Shown here piece by piece: positions 32,368 to 41,172 of a stretch of DNA of 64,000 bases (its first letter is position 1; each line of letters starts with the position of its first letter). Source of the DNA: Georgenia thermotolerans (GTDB taxonomy: Bacteria > Actinomycetota > Actinomycetes > Actinomycetales > Actinomycetaceae); contig NZ_VUKF01000002.1 of assembly GCF_009193185.1 (NCBI RefSeq), positions 112,773 to 176,772 on the forward strand, written 5' to 3'. A program made the translations under genes and the position numbers. Below the pieces are notes generated by a model. The model was given only the letters and a program-made list of their open reading frames with translations. It ran no database searches and was not told where the DNA came from.

Positions 32368-33060
32368 ATGGTCGTCGGCATGGCTCTCCTTGACCGACTC
32401 CGTGCCTTGCTGTCGAGAAAGAAGCCGGGGCACCTGGTCGGTGCCCGGCGCCCGTCGGCGGTGTCGCGCCCGGCCGACGCGCCGCGCGAGGACGCGCTGC
32501 GGGCCCGCCTCATCGAGGACCCCAACGACATCGAGGCCTTCAAGGCCCTGGCCGAGCTGGTGCGCCGCCGCGCCGCCGGTGTGGGCCCCGCCGACCCGCT
32601 CACCGCCGAGCAGCTGCCGCCCGACGTGCGCCGCGCCTCCGACCTCGCCGTCTGGGCGCTGGCCGAGGAGATCGCCGGCAACCCGCGCGCCTGGTACGCC
32701 CTGGTCGAGCTCGGCCGGCTCTCGCTCGAGAACGACCACGAGGGCGCGATGCGGCGCCTGGCCGGGGCGTGCGAGCGGGAGAACACCGGCCGCGCCCTGG
32801 CCGAGAGCATCAAGATGCTGCGCGAGGCGGGCCAGCCCGGCGAGGCGCTCGGGCTCGGGGTGGGCCACTGGGCCCCCAAGGACAACATCGTCGAGGCCGG
32901 CCGCCAGGTGGTGCTCGCCGCCATCGAGGCGGGCCGCCCCATGGACGCCCGCCGGCACCTGCGGGAGCTGAGCACCTCGCGCGACCAGGCCGGCGCCGCC
33001 GCCGCCGTCACGGAGCTCGAGCCGCTGGTGGCCGAGGCCGAGGTCGGCCACGGGGTCTGA
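32368..33060 (+). CDS. Actinobacterial TPR-like hypothetical protein
   Basis: A 230-residue soluble protein. ATG at 32368 follows GGGAGGG by six bases. After a basic start ([17 protein letters not shown]) the chain is helical with TPR-like units, for example [20 protein letters not shown] and [18 protein letters not shown], then [15 protein letters not shown] and [16 protein letters not shown]. Such repeats usually bind proteins. Partner unknown. It precedes aspA by five bases, so the two are co-transcribed; a link with aspartase is not obvious. Confidence 0.8.
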   Translation: MVVGMALLDRLRALLSRKKPGHLVGARRPSAVSRPADAPREDALRARLIEDPNDIEAFKALAELVRRRAAGVGPADPLTAEQLPPDVRRASDLAVWALAEEIAGNPRAWYALVELGRLSLENDHEGAMRRLAGACERENTGRALAESIKMLREAGQPGEALGLGVGHWAPKDNIVEAGRQVVLAAIEAGRPMDARRHLRELSTSRDQAGAAAAVTELEPLVAEAEVGHGV

Positions 33061-33065
33061 GGGAC

Positions 33066-34604
33066 ATGGACGCCCGACCGGGCGCCACCGGCACGCGCCC
33101 CGGCGCGCCGCGCACCGCGGCGCCCGCGGCCGGCGCCGCCGTCCGGGTCGAGGAGGACCTGCTCGGGCCCCGGGAGGTCCCCGCCGACGCCTACTACGGC
33201 GTCCACACCGTCCGCGCCGTGGAGAACTTCCAGTTCTCCTCCCAGCGCATCAGCGACATCCCGCAGTTCGTGCGCGCCATGGTGGAGGTCAAGAAGGCCG
33301 CCGCGCTGGCGAACAAGGACCTGGGCACCGTCCCGCCGGAGATCGCCGACGCGATCACGGCCGCCTGCGACGACGTCCTCCTCCGCGGGCGCTGCCTCGA
33401 CCAGTTCCCGGTGGACGTCTTCCAGGGCGGCGCGGGCACCAGCGTCAACATGAACACCAACGAGGTGATCGCCAACCTCGCGCTGGAGCACCTCGGCCTG
33501 CCCAAGGGGCGCTACGACGTCGTCAACCCCAACGACCACGTCAACAAGAGCCAGTCCACCAACGACGCCTACCCGACCGGGCTGCGCATCGCCCTGTACC
33601 GGGCCGTCGACGGGCTCATGGCGGAGCTCGAGCGGCTCGCGCTGGCGCTCGGCGACAAGGCCGAGGAGTTCGCGGACGTCCTGAAGATGGGCCGCACCCA
33701 GCTCCAGGACGCGGTGCCGATGACGCTGGGGCAGGAGTTCACCGCCTTCGCCGTCGTCCTGGCCGAGGAGCTGCGCCAGCTGCGCCACGCCCGGGCGCTT
33801 CTGCTCGAGGTCAACCTCGGGGCCACCGCCATCGGCACGGGGCTGAACACCCCCGAGGGCTACGCGCAGCGGGCCGTCACCCGGCTCGCCGAGGTGACCG
33901 GGCTGCCGGTGGTGCCCGCCGAGAACCTCATCGAGGCCACCTCCGACGCCGGCGCGTACGTCTCCATGCACGCCGCGGCCAAGCGCACGGCCGTGAAGCT
34001 CGGGAAGATCTGCAACGACCTGCGGCTGCTGTCCTCCGGGCCGCGGGCGGGGCTGGGGGAGATCAACCTGCCCGAGCGGCAGGCCGGCTCCTCGATCATG
34101 CCCGCGAAGGTCAACCCGGTCATCCCCGAGGTCGTCAACCAGGTCTGCTTCAAGGTCTTCGGCAACGACGTCACGGTGACGATGGCCGCCGAGGCCGGGC
34201 AGCTGCAGCTCAACGTCATGGAGCCGGTCATCGCCCAGGCGCTGTTCGAGACGATCGCGCTGCTCAGCCGGGCCTGCGAGACGCTGCGCGAGAAGTGCGT
34301 CGTGGGGATCACCGCGAACCCGGACGTCACCCGGCAGGACGTGCTCGACTCCATCGGCATCGTCACCTTCCTCAACCCCATCATCGGCCACCACAACGGC
34401 GACCTCGTGGGGCGCGAGTGCGCGCGCACCGGCAAGGGGGTGCGTGAGGTCGTGCTGGAGATGGGGCTGCTCACCGAGGAGCAGCTCGACGAGATCCTCT
34501 CCCCGGCCAACCTCATGCGCCCGCAGTACCGCGGCCGGCACTACGAGGGGCAGGACCCCACCACCCCCACCCGCGCCGGCGGCGAGACGTCAACTCGCGC
34601 GTGA
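33066..34604 (+). CDS. aspA: Aspartate ammonia-lyase
   Basis: Splits L-aspartate into fumarate and ammonia. 512 residues, ATG at 33066 behind GAGGGA. The fumarase/aspartase signature [11 protein letters not shown] is at about 340; [13 protein letters not shown] and [10 protein letters not shown] segments are aspartase-like, while fumarases differ here. An N-terminal Ala/Pro-rich extension of about 26 residues precedes the usual start ([22 protein letters not shown]). Oddly, the last eight residues (GGETSTRA) are encoded by the first unit of a 19-bp repeat cluster that continues downstream, so the native stop seems to have been replaced or moved by repeat spread. Confidence 0.93.
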   Translation: MDARPGATGTRPGAPRTAAPAAGAAVRVEEDLLGPREVPADAYYGVHTVRAVENFQFSSQRISDIPQFVRAMVEVKKAAALANKDLGTVPPEIADAITAACDDVLLRGRCLDQFPVDVFQGGAGTSVNMNTNEVIANLALEHLGLPKGRYDVVNPNDHVNKSQSTNDAYPTGLRIALYRAVDGLMAELERLALALGDKAEEFADVLKMGRTQLQDAVPMTLGQEFTAFAVVLAEELRQLRHARALLLEVNLGATAIGTGLNTPEGYAQRAVTRLAEVTGLPVVPAENLIEATSDAGAYVSMHAAAKRTAVKLGKICNDLRLLSSGPRAGLGEINLPERQAGSSIMPAKVNPVIPEVVNQVCFKVFGNDVTVTMAAEAGQLQLNVMEPVIAQALFETIALLSRACETLREKCVVGITANPDVTRQDVLDSIGIVTFLNPIIGHHNGDLVGRECARTGKGVREVVLEMGLLTEEQLDEILSPANLMRPQYRGRHYEGQDPTTPTRAGGETSTRA

Positions 34605-34695
34605 GGCGTCAAGTTGGTCGTGAGGCGTCAAGTTGGTCGTGAGGCGTCAAATTGGTCGTGAGACGTCAACTCGGTCGCGAGAGGTCGCTCAAGCC
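34582..34695 (+). repeat. Tandem 19-bp repeats, six units
   Basis: Six head-to-tail units of exactly 19 bases. Units three and four copy GTGAGGCGTCAAGTTGGTC from 34601-34619 and 34620-34638; the next reads GTGAGGCGTCAAATTGGTC (34639-34657), then GTGAGACGTCAACTCGGTC (34658-34676). The first (34582-34600) lies inside the end of aspA and the last (34677-34695) is degraded. Each unit has the GACGTC or GGCGTC core. Too short and without unique spacers, so not CRISPR. Confidence 0.9.
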
Positions 34696-34751
34696 CAGGG
34701 GTTGACGAGCGCCGACGTCGCAGGGCTGCGCTCGCCGGCTGCCACGCGCGC

Positions 34752-34827
34752 ACCGAGAAGTCTCACGCACCATGTGACGCCTCACGCACCACTTGACGTC
34801 TCGCGCACTACTTGACGTCTCGCGGGT
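34752..34827 (-). repeat. Inverted arm of the 19-bp repeat cluster
   Basis: The same unit on the opposite strand, again at 19-base steps: a worn copy (34752-34770), CATGTGACGCCTCACGCAC (34771-34789), CACTTGACGTCTCGCGCAC (34790-34808) and TACTTGACGTCTCGCGGGT (34809-34827). Facing the forward arm across about 56 bases, it makes a large inverted repeat between aspA and aceE. Bases 34791-34823 are a perfect inverted match to 232-264. Confidence 0.88.
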
Positions 34828-34845
34828 GCTTGGGGTGCGGGACGG

Positions 34846-34880
34846 GGGAGCCCCGCCGGTCCAAGACCGGCGGGGCTCCC
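34846..34880 (-). terminator. Terminator of aceE
   Basis: A 15-base perfect stem (GGGAGCCCCGCCGGT and complement) with a five-base loop, 20 bases after the aceE stop on the minus strand; also able to end aspA transcripts. Confidence 0.85.
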
Positions 34881-34899
34881 CGTCATCCGTGCGGCGCCG

Positions 34900-37644
34900 T
34901 CAGGCGTCGCCGCCCGCGGTGCCGGACTCGCCGGCGTGGACGTTGAACAGGTCGTACTTCTCGATCGCCTGGCGCGAGATGTCGCGGTCGATCTCGCCAC
35001 GGTCGGCCAGCGCCTGCAGGGCCCGCACCGCCATCGAGTGGGCGTCGATGTGAAGGTGGCGCCGGGCCGCCGGGCGGGTGTCGGAGAACCCGAACCCGTC
35101 GGCGCCGAGGGTGTAGTAGTCGCCCGGGACCCACTGGCGGATCGAGTCCTGCACCTGGTGCTCGAAGTCGCTGGTGGCCACGTACGGGCCGCCGGCGTCG
35201 CGCAGCTTGGCGGTGACGTAGGCCTCCCGGCGCTCCTCCTCCGGGTGGAGGAAGTTGTGCCGCTCGGCCTCGATCCCGTCGCGGCGCAGCTCGTACCAGC
35301 TGGTCACCGACCACACGCCGGCCCGGACGCCCCAGTCGTTGGCGAGGAGCTCGCGGGCGTGCAGCGCCCACGGCACCCCGACCCCGGAGGCGAGGAGCTG
35401 GACCCGCGGCCCGTCGCCGTCGGGCTCGGCCAGGCGGTAGATGCCCTTGAGGATGCCCTCGACGTCGACGTCCTCCGGCTCGCCGGGCTGGCGCATCGGC
35501 TCGTTGTACACCGTGAGGTAGTACATGACGTCCGGGTCGCGCGGGTCCTCGCCGTACATCCGCTGCAGGCCGTCCTTGACGATGTGGCGGATCTCGTAGG
35601 CGTAGGCCGGGTCGTAGTGGACGATCGCGGGGTTGGTCGAGGCCAGCACGGGGGAGTGGCCGTCCATGTGCTGGGTGCCCTCGCCGGCCAGGGTGGTCTT
35701 GCCCGCCGTCGCACCGATGATGAAGCCCCGGGCCAGCTGGTCGGCGGCCGCCCAGAACTGGTCGCCCGTCCGCTGGAACCCGAACATCGAGTAGAAGATG
35801 TACACCGGGATCATCGGCTCGCCGAGGGTGGCGTAGGACGTGCCGACGACCTGCATCGCCGCGGCCGAGCCGGCCTCGTTGATGCCGGTGTGGAGGATCT
35901 GCCCCTGCTCGGACTCCTTGTAGCTGAGCATGAGGTCGGCGTCCACGGAGGTGTAGTTCTGCCCGTGAGTGTTGAAGATCTTCGCCGTCGGGAAGATCGA
36001 GTCCAGGCCGAAGGTGCGCGCCTCGTCGGGGATGATCGGCACGAACCGCTTGCCGATCTCCTTGTCCTTCATCAGCTCCTTGAGGAGCCGGACGAAGGCC
36101 ATCGTGGTGGCCACCTCCTGCTGGCCCGAGCCCTTGGCGAGGATCTGGTAGGGCTTGTCGTCCGGCAGGGTGAGCGTCTTGCTGGGGTCGCGCCGCTCGG
36201 GGAGGAACCCGCCCAGCGCGCGGCGCCGCTCGAGCATGTACTGCAGCGTCTGGTCGTCCTCGGCGGGGCGGTAGTACGGCGCGTTGTACGGGTCCTCGAG
36301 CTGCTCGTCGGAGATCGGGATACCCAGGGAGTCCCGGAGCATCTTGAGGTCCGTGGTCTTCATCTTCTTCATCTGGTGCGTGGAGTTGCGCCCCGCGAAG
36401 CTCGGACCCAGGCCGTAGCCCTTGACCGTGTGCGCCAGGATCACCGTCGGCTGACCGGTGTGCTCGGTGGCGGCCTTGTAGGCGGCGTAGATCTTGCGGT
36501 AGTCGTGCCCGCCGCGCTTGAGCGCCCAGATCTCGTCGTCGCTCATGTTGGCCACGAGCGCCTTGGTGCGCGGGTCGCGGCCGAAGAAGTGCTCGCGCAC
36601 GTACGCGCCGTCGTTCGCCTTGTAGGTCTGGTAGTCGCCGTCGGGCGTCTCGTTCATGAGGTTGACGAGCGCGCGGTCCTTGTCGGCGTTGAGCAGGGCG
36701 TCCCACTCACGGCCCCAGATGACCTTGATGACGTTCCAGCCCGCGCCGCGGAACTGGGCCTCGAGCTCCTGGATGATCTTGCCGTTGCCGCGCACCGGGC
36801 CGTCGAGGCGCTGGAGGTTGCAGTTGATGACGAAGGTGAGGTTGTCCAGGTTCTGCCACGAGGCGAGCTGCAGCATGCCGCGCGACTCCGGCTCGTCCAT
36901 CTCGCCGTCGCCGAGGAAGGCCCACACCCGCTGCTGGGAGGTGTCCTTGATCCCGCGGTCGTGCATGTAGCGGTTGACCCACGCCTGGTAGATCGCCTCG
37001 GCCGGGCCCAGGCCCATGGAGACGGTCGGGAACTCCCAGAAGTCCGGCATGCGCCGGGGGTGGGGGTAGGACGGCAGGCCCCGGCCGGCCGGGTCGTGGG
37101 AGTACTCCTGGCGGAAGCCGTCCAGGTCCTTCTCGGTGAGCCGGCCCTCGAGGAAGGCGCGCGCGTAGTTGCCGGGGGAGGCATGGCCCTGGAAGAAGAC
37201 CTGGTCCCCGCCGCCCGGGTGGTCCTTCCCACGGAAGAAGTGGTTGAAGCCCACCTCGTAGAGCGTGGCGAGCGAGGCGTAGGAGGAGATGTGACCGCCG
37301 ACGGAGACGCTGGGCCGCTGCGCGCGCGTCACCATGACGGCGGCGTTCCACCGGATCCAGCCGCGGTACTTGCGCTCGACCGCCTCGTCACCGGGGAAGT
37401 ACGGCTCCTCGTGCACGCCGATGGTGTTGACGTACGGGGTCGTCACGGGGTTCGGGATGGCGACGGACCGCTCGCGGGCGCGCTTGAGCAGGTTGAGCAG
37501 GATGTACCGCGCGCGCGGGCCGCCTCGCTCGTCGATGAGACCGTCGAGCGACTCGAGCCACTCCCTGGTCTCCTCGCTGTCGATGTCCCCTACCTGGCTG
37601 AGCAGTCCGTTGATCAGGGGCGAGGACTCGGTTCGTGCACTCAC
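34900..37644 (-). CDS. aceE: Pyruvate dehydrogenase E1 component, one-chain type
   Basis: Decarboxylates pyruvate with thiamine diphosphate and passes the acetyl group to lipoyl domains of E2. 914 residues from GTG 37644, which follows GAGGGA by five bases. The thiamine-binding stretch [12 protein letters not shown] with NLTFV-type continuation (FVINCN) is present, and domain order follows the homodimeric actinobacterial/gammaproteobacterial AceE ([50 protein letters not shown]). The lipoyl groups it needs are made by LipA and LipB encoded at 61-63 kb. It is divergent from DUF3052 and ends in a strong terminator. Confidence 0.97.
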   Translation of the reverse strand: MSARTESSPLINGLLSQVGDIDSEETREWLESLDGLIDERGGPRARYILLNLLKRARERSVAIPNPVTTPYVNTIGVHEEPYFPGDEAVERKYRGWIRWNAAVMVTRAQRPSVSVGGHISSYASLATLYEVGFNHFFRGKDHPGGGDQVFFQGHASPGNYARAFLEGRLTEKDLDGFRQEYSHDPAGRGLPSYPHPRRMPDFWEFPTVSMGLGPAEAIYQAWVNRYMHDRGIKDTSQQRVWAFLGDGEMDEPESRGMLQLASWQNLDNLTFVINCNLQRLDGPVRGNGKIIQELEAQFRGAGWNVIKVIWGREWDALLNADKDRALVNLMNETPDGDYQTYKANDGAYVREHFFGRDPRTKALVANMSDDEIWALKRGGHDYRKIYAAYKAATEHTGQPTVILAHTVKGYGLGPSFAGRNSTHQMKKMKTTDLKMLRDSLGIPISDEQLEDPYNAPYYRPAEDDQTLQYMLERRRALGGFLPERRDPSKTLTLPDDKPYQILAKGSGQQEVATTMAFVRLLKELMKDKEIGKRFVPIIPDEARTFGLDSIFPTAKIFNTHGQNYTSVDADLMLSYKESEQGQILHTGINEAGSAAAMQVVGTSYATLGEPMIPVYIFYSMFGFQRTGDQFWAAADQLARGFIIGATAGKTTLAGEGTQHMDGHSPVLASTNPAIVHYDPAYAYEIRHIVKDGLQRMYGEDPRDPDVMYYLTVYNEPMRQPGEPEDVDVEGILKGIYRLAEPDGDGPRVQLLASGVGVPWALHARELLANDWGVRAGVWSVTSWYELRRDGIEAERHNFLHPEEERREAYVTAKLRDAGGPYVATSDFEHQVQDSIRQWVPGDYYTLGADGFGFSDTRPAARRHLHIDAHSMAVRALQALADRGEIDRDISRQAIEKYDLFNVHAGESGTAGGDA

Positions 37645-38025
37645 GCGTTCCCTCTTCTCACTTCTGGCGGCGACGGTGGCGCACGGTGCGGCGCACCGCC
37701 GTTCAGGGTAGGACCATTGTCCGCCCTTGACCTCACAAGAGGCCAACCTTGGGCAGGCGTGGGGGTGTGAGGCTGCCGACATCAGCCGCGCACGCCGGTT
37801 CGCTTGCCGAACCACGGGGGCCGTCCCTGCCAGCCTGTCACGGAAAGCCGCCGACGGCGCGGGCCCGCGGGACACGCATGAGACGCGACGTCGGCGTGGT
37901 GCACGGACATGTGCGCTTGCGGGGGCTGTCCCCGCTACGGTGGGCTAGACCACACACATGCGGTCCCGGGCGCCCGTCCGGACCGCCGGGACGGGGCCGT
38001 GGCCCCAGGGAAAGGCAGGACACAC
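37645..38025. other. Divergent control region between aceE and DUF3052
   Basis: No gene is supported in these 381 bases. Candidate elements: TACCCT on the minus strand near 37708-37713 for aceE (a long leader of about 60 bases), and a TAGACC on the plus strand near 37945-37950 for DUF3052. The stretch around 37720-37760 is less GC-rich than usual, as expected for promoters. Both are weak matches. Confidence 0.4.
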
Positions 38026-38448
38026 GTGGCAGTCAGCGCGGCGGGAGCCGGCAGCAGGTTCGGCTTCACCACCGGGCAGGTGATCCAGGAGTTCGGCTAC
38101 GACGACGACGTCGACCCCCGCGTCCGTGAGGAGATCGAGGAGGCCACCGGCAACGAGCTCGTGGACGAGGACTACGGGGACGTCTGCGACGGCACCCTGA
38201 TCTGGTGGCGCGAGGACGACGCCGAGCAGGAGGACCTCACCGACCTGCTCGTCGACGCCCAGGCCAACCTCGAGGACGGCGGCGGGCTCATCTGGGTCCT
38301 CACCCCCAAGCCCGGCCGCCCCGGGCACGTGCGCCCCTCCGACATCGAGGAGGCCGCCCGCACCGCGGGCATGCACGCCACCTCGGCCGCCGCGGTGGCC
38401 GACGCGTGGTCGGGCATCCGCATCGCCTCGCGCAGCCGGGTGCGCTGA
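38026..38448 (+). CDS. DUF3052 family protein
   Basis: A 140-residue acidic protein starting at GTG 38026 with GGCAGGA upstream. It matches DUF3052: FGFTTGQVIQEFGYDDDVDP, EEATGNELVDEDYGDVCDG, LIWVLTPKPGRPGHVRPSDI, AARTAGMHATSA. The fold resembles a methyltransferase-like alpha/beta core but no cofactor motif shows. Function unknown. Its place divergent from aceE is widely conserved in actinobacteria as far as I know. The next gene begins directly at its stop. Confidence 0.9.
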   Translation: MAVSAAGAGSRFGFTTGQVIQEFGYDDDVDPRVREEIEEATGNELVDEDYGDVCDGTLIWWREDDAEQEDLTDLLVDAQANLEDGGGLIWVLTPKPGRPGHVRPSDIEEAARTAGMHATSAAAVADAWSGIRIASRSRVR

Positions 38449-38943
38449 GTGACGGCGACGACGCAGGACGGCGCGGTGCACGGCCCGACCGCCGTCGCGC
38501 CCGGGCGGGCGGCGCCGGACTTCGAGCTGCCCGACACCCACGGCACGCCGGTGCGCCTGAGCGCCCTGCGCGGCACGCCGGTGACGCTGGTGTTCTTCCC
38601 GTTCGTCTTCTCGGGCATCTGCACCAGCGAGCTGTGCGAGCTGCGCGACAACCTCGCCGACTTCACCGCCCGGGGCGTGCGGCTGCTCGGGGTCTCCACC
38701 GACGCGATGTTCGCCCAGCGGGCCTGGGCCGAGGCGGAGGGCTTCGGCTTCGACCTGCTCTCGGACTTCTGGCCGCACGGGGCGGTCGCCCGCGCCTACG
38801 GGGTGCTCGACGAGGGCAGCGGGCACGCGCTGCGAGGCAGCTTCCTCATCGACGCGGACGGCGTGGTGCGCTGGAGCGTGGTCAACCCGCGCGGGCAGGC
38901 CCGCGACCTGGCGGCCTACCGCGCGGCGCTGGACAGCCTGTAG
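38449..38943 (+). CDS. Thiol peroxidase of the AhpE/Bcp peroxiredoxin group
   Basis: Reduces peroxides with a reactive cysteine. 164 residues, GTG at 38449 touching the previous stop (TGAGTG). Peroxidatic C58 lies in FPFVFSGICTSELCELRD, and a second cysteine, C63, follows five residues later, as in Bcp-type enzymes where it resolves the sulfenic acid; true one-Cys AhpE lacks it. The remaining text (LLGVSTDAMFAQRAWAEAEG and GSFLIDADGVVRWS) is AhpE-like. Co-transcribed with DUF3052. Confidence 0.9.
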   Translation: MTATTQDGAVHGPTAVAPGRAAPDFELPDTHGTPVRLSALRGTPVTLVFFPFVFSGICTSELCELRDNLADFTARGVRLLGVSTDAMFAQRAWAEAEGFGFDLLSDFWPHGAVARAYGVLDEGSGHALRGSFLIDADGVVRWSVVNPRGQARDLAAYRAALDSL

Positions 38944-39063
38944 CCGGGCGCCGGCGGAGCGCCTGCAGCGCCGCGGGTGCGCGGCCCGGGCGCGCCGGTG
39001 CTCTACGCTGTCCGGGGCGTCCCCCCGGCGCGCGTCCGCATCGGCGCGCCGGACGCGCCCCTC

Positions 39064-39140
39064 GGGCCTGTAGCTCAGTTGGTCAGAGCGCCGCGCTTAC
39101 ACCGCGGAGGTCGTCGGTTCGAGACCGGCCGGGCCCACCA
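39064..39140 (+). tRNA. tRNA-Val (TAC)
   Basis: Seventy-seven bases with encoded CCA (39138-39140). Acceptor GGGCCTG pairs with CGGGCCC with one wobble. Anticodon loop CTTACAC, anticodon TAC; T arm TCGGTTCGAGACCG. Confidence 0.93.
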
Positions 39141-39262
39141 TCACCGCCGCGCGCGACGCCCCGCGGGCGATCGCGCGCGGGCGGTGGAGCCACCACCGCG
39201 GGTGTCGACACCGGCGGCATCGACCACGAGCCACGCCCGGGCCCGCCGGTAGGCTCGCCGCC

Positions 39263-40435
39263 ATGCCCCTCTCCCTCGCCGACGTCGTCGGCCTCCTCGA
39301 GCGCCGTTACCCGCCCGCCACCGCCGAGGGCTGGGACGCCGTCGGCCTGGTGGCCGGCGACCCGGGCGACCCGGTCAGCAAGGTGATGCTCGCCGTCGAC
39401 CCCACCGAGGAGGTCGCCGAGGAGGCGCTCGCGTGGGGCGCGGACCTGCTCGTCACCCACCACCCGCTCTACCTGCGCGGCACCTCCTCGGTCGCCGCCA
39501 CCACGCCCAAGGGGCGCGTGGTCCACCGCCTGCTGGCCGGCGGCTGTGCCCTGTACGCCGCGCACACCAACGCCGACGCCGCCGCCGACGGCGTGGCCGA
39601 GGCCCTGGCCGACGCCGTCGGGCTGGGCGAGACCCGGCCGATCCAGCCGCTGGCCGGCGGCGCCCTGGACACCCTGGTGGTGTTCGTCCCGCGCTCGGAC
39701 ACCCAGCGACTTCTCGACGCCCTCGCCGAGGCCGGCGCCGGTCGCCTGGGCGAGTACGAGCGGGCCGCGTTCACGTCCCCGGGCACCGGCACCTTCCGCC
39801 CGCTCGACAGCGCCCGGCCGGCGATCGGGCAGGTCGGGCAGGTGGAGGAGGTCGCCGAGGACCGGCTCGAGATCGTGCTGCCCCGCGAGCGGCGCGCCGC
39901 GGTCCTCGCCGCGCTGCGCGCCGCCCACCCCTACGAGCAGCCCGCCTACACCCTCGTCGCCCAGGCCACCGAGGAGGCCGCCACCGGCACCGGCCGCATC
40001 GGCGACCTGCCCGCGCCGATGACCCTGCGGGACTTCGCCCAGCGGGTGGCCGCCGTCCTGCCGGCCACCCCGCAGGGGATCCGGGTGGGCGGGGACCTCG
40101 ACGCCGAGGTGCGCACGGTCGCCGTGTGCGGGGGCGCCGGGGACTCCCTGCTGGCCCAGGTGCGCCGCCTCGGCGCGGACGTCTACCTCACCGCGGACCT
40201 GCGCCACCACCCGGCCTCCGAGCACCTTGCCGGCGGGCGCCCCTACCTCGTCGACGCGACGCACTGGGCCAGCGAGTGGCCCTGGCTGCCGCGCGCCGCG
40301 GACCGGCTGCGCGCGGACGCGGCGGCGCGCGGCACTAGGTTGGACCTGCGGGTCTCCACCCGGGTCACCGACCCCTGGACCCTGCACCTGCCCCAACAGC
40401 ACAGCGAGCACACGCACGAAGGAGCACGCCCGTGA
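39263..40435 (+). CDS. Nif3-like dinuclear metal centre protein, long form
   Basis: A 390-residue cytoplasmic protein. TAGGCT lies seven bases before the ATG at 39263, so leaderless. Metal-ligand motifs of the Nif3/DUF34 fold are present: WDAVGLVAGDP, DLLVTHHPLY, AHTNADAAADG, and near the end ADLRHHPASEHL and DATHWASEW. The middle insert with HPYEQPAYTL is the PII-like domain of the long form. Exact activity is unsettled (a GTP cyclohydrolase-like ancestor is often named). It starts a three-gene operon with overlaps to the next two. Confidence 0.92.
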   Translation: MPLSLADVVGLLERRYPPATAEGWDAVGLVAGDPGDPVSKVMLAVDPTEEVAEEALAWGADLLVTHHPLYLRGTSSVAATTPKGRVVHRLLAGGCALYAAHTNADAAADGVAEALADAVGLGETRPIQPLAGGALDTLVVFVPRSDTQRLLDALAEAGAGRLGEYERAAFTSPGTGTFRPLDSARPAIGQVGQVEEVAEDRLEIVLPRERRAAVLAALRAAHPYEQPAYTLVAQATEEAATGTGRIGDLPAPMTLRDFAQRVAAVLPATPQGIRVGGDLDAEVRTVAVCGGAGDSLLAQVRRLGADVYLTADLRHHPASEHLAGGRPYLVDATHWASEWPWLPRAADRLRADAAARGTRLDLRVSTRVTDPWTLHLPQQHSEHTHEGARP

Positions 40436-41172
40436 CCACCGCCCCCGTGAAGGACCAACGCCGGCTCCTCGACCTCCAGGCGCTGGACACCCGCGCCGCG
40501 AAGCTCGCCCACCAGCGTCGCACGCTGCCCGTGCTGGCCACCCTCGCCGAGCTCGAGGGGCGCGCCGAGGACCTGCACCGCGCCCAGGTGGAGGCCAAGA
40601 CCCTCGCCTCGGACACCCGCCGCGAGCTCGCCAAGGCCGAGGCCGACGTCGAGCAGGTGCGCTCCCGGGCCGCCCGCCACCAGGCCAAGCTCGACGCCGG
40701 CACCGGGCTGTCCCGCGAGCTGGTGGCCCTGCAGGACGAGGTCGCCCAGCTCGCCAAGCGCCAGGCCGTGCTCGAGGAGGTCCAGCTCGAGGTCATGGAG
40801 CGCCTGGAGGCGGCCGAGGCCCGGGTGGCCGAGCTCGACATGCAGGAGAAGGCCGTCACCGCCGACGTCGAGCGGCACGCCGCCGACCGCGACGCCCAGT
40901 TCGCCACGATCGACGCCGAGCTGGCCGACGTCACCGCCGAGCGGGCGCGGGTGGCCGACGAGATCGGCGAGGAGCTCCTCGACCTGTACGAGTACGCCCG
41001 CCGCCGCACCGGCGGCCTCGGCGCCGTGGCGCTGCACGGGCACCGCACCGACGGCTCCCAGGTGGACTTCTCGCTCAGCGAGCTCGCCGCCATCGACGCC
41101 GCCGCCCCCGAGGAGGTGCTCACCTCCGAGGAGCACGGCTACGTGCTCGTGCGCCTGGACGACGCGACGTGA
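40432..41172 (+). CDS. Coiled-coil protein of the zinc-ribbon (CT398/CdsZ) family, ribbon cysteines lost
   Basis: A 246-residue protein whose GTG (40432) overlaps the Nif3 stop as GTGA, with GAAGGAG upstream. Residues 8-190 form a long antiparallel-type coiled coil (LLDLQALDTRAAKLAHQRRT onward). The C-terminal 50 residues have the length and frame of the family zinc ribbon (LSELAAIDAAAPEEV, YVLVRLDDAT), but where two CxxC pairs normally stand this protein has RTDGSQ and TSEEHG. No cysteine is present in the whole protein. Fold may persist by other contacts. Position between Nif3 and RNase H/phosphatase is the standard actinobacterial order, which supports orthology. Function unknown. Confidence 0.85.
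   Translation: MTTAPVKDQRRLLDLQALDTRAAKLAHQRRTLPVLATLAELEGRAEDLHRAQVEAKTLASDTRRELAKAEADVEQVRSRAARHQAKLDAGTGLSRELVALQDEVAQLAKRQAVLEEVQLEVMERLEAAEARVAELDMQEKAVTADVERHAADRDAQFATIDAELADVTAERARVADEIGEELLDLYEYARRRTGGLGAVALHGHRTDGSQVDFSLSELAAIDAAAPEEVLTSEEHGYVLVRLDDAT

Noticed and set aside
34582..34827. CRISPR array
   Set aside because: Units follow each other without spacers, are 19 bases, and occur in both orientations; no cas gene in the window.
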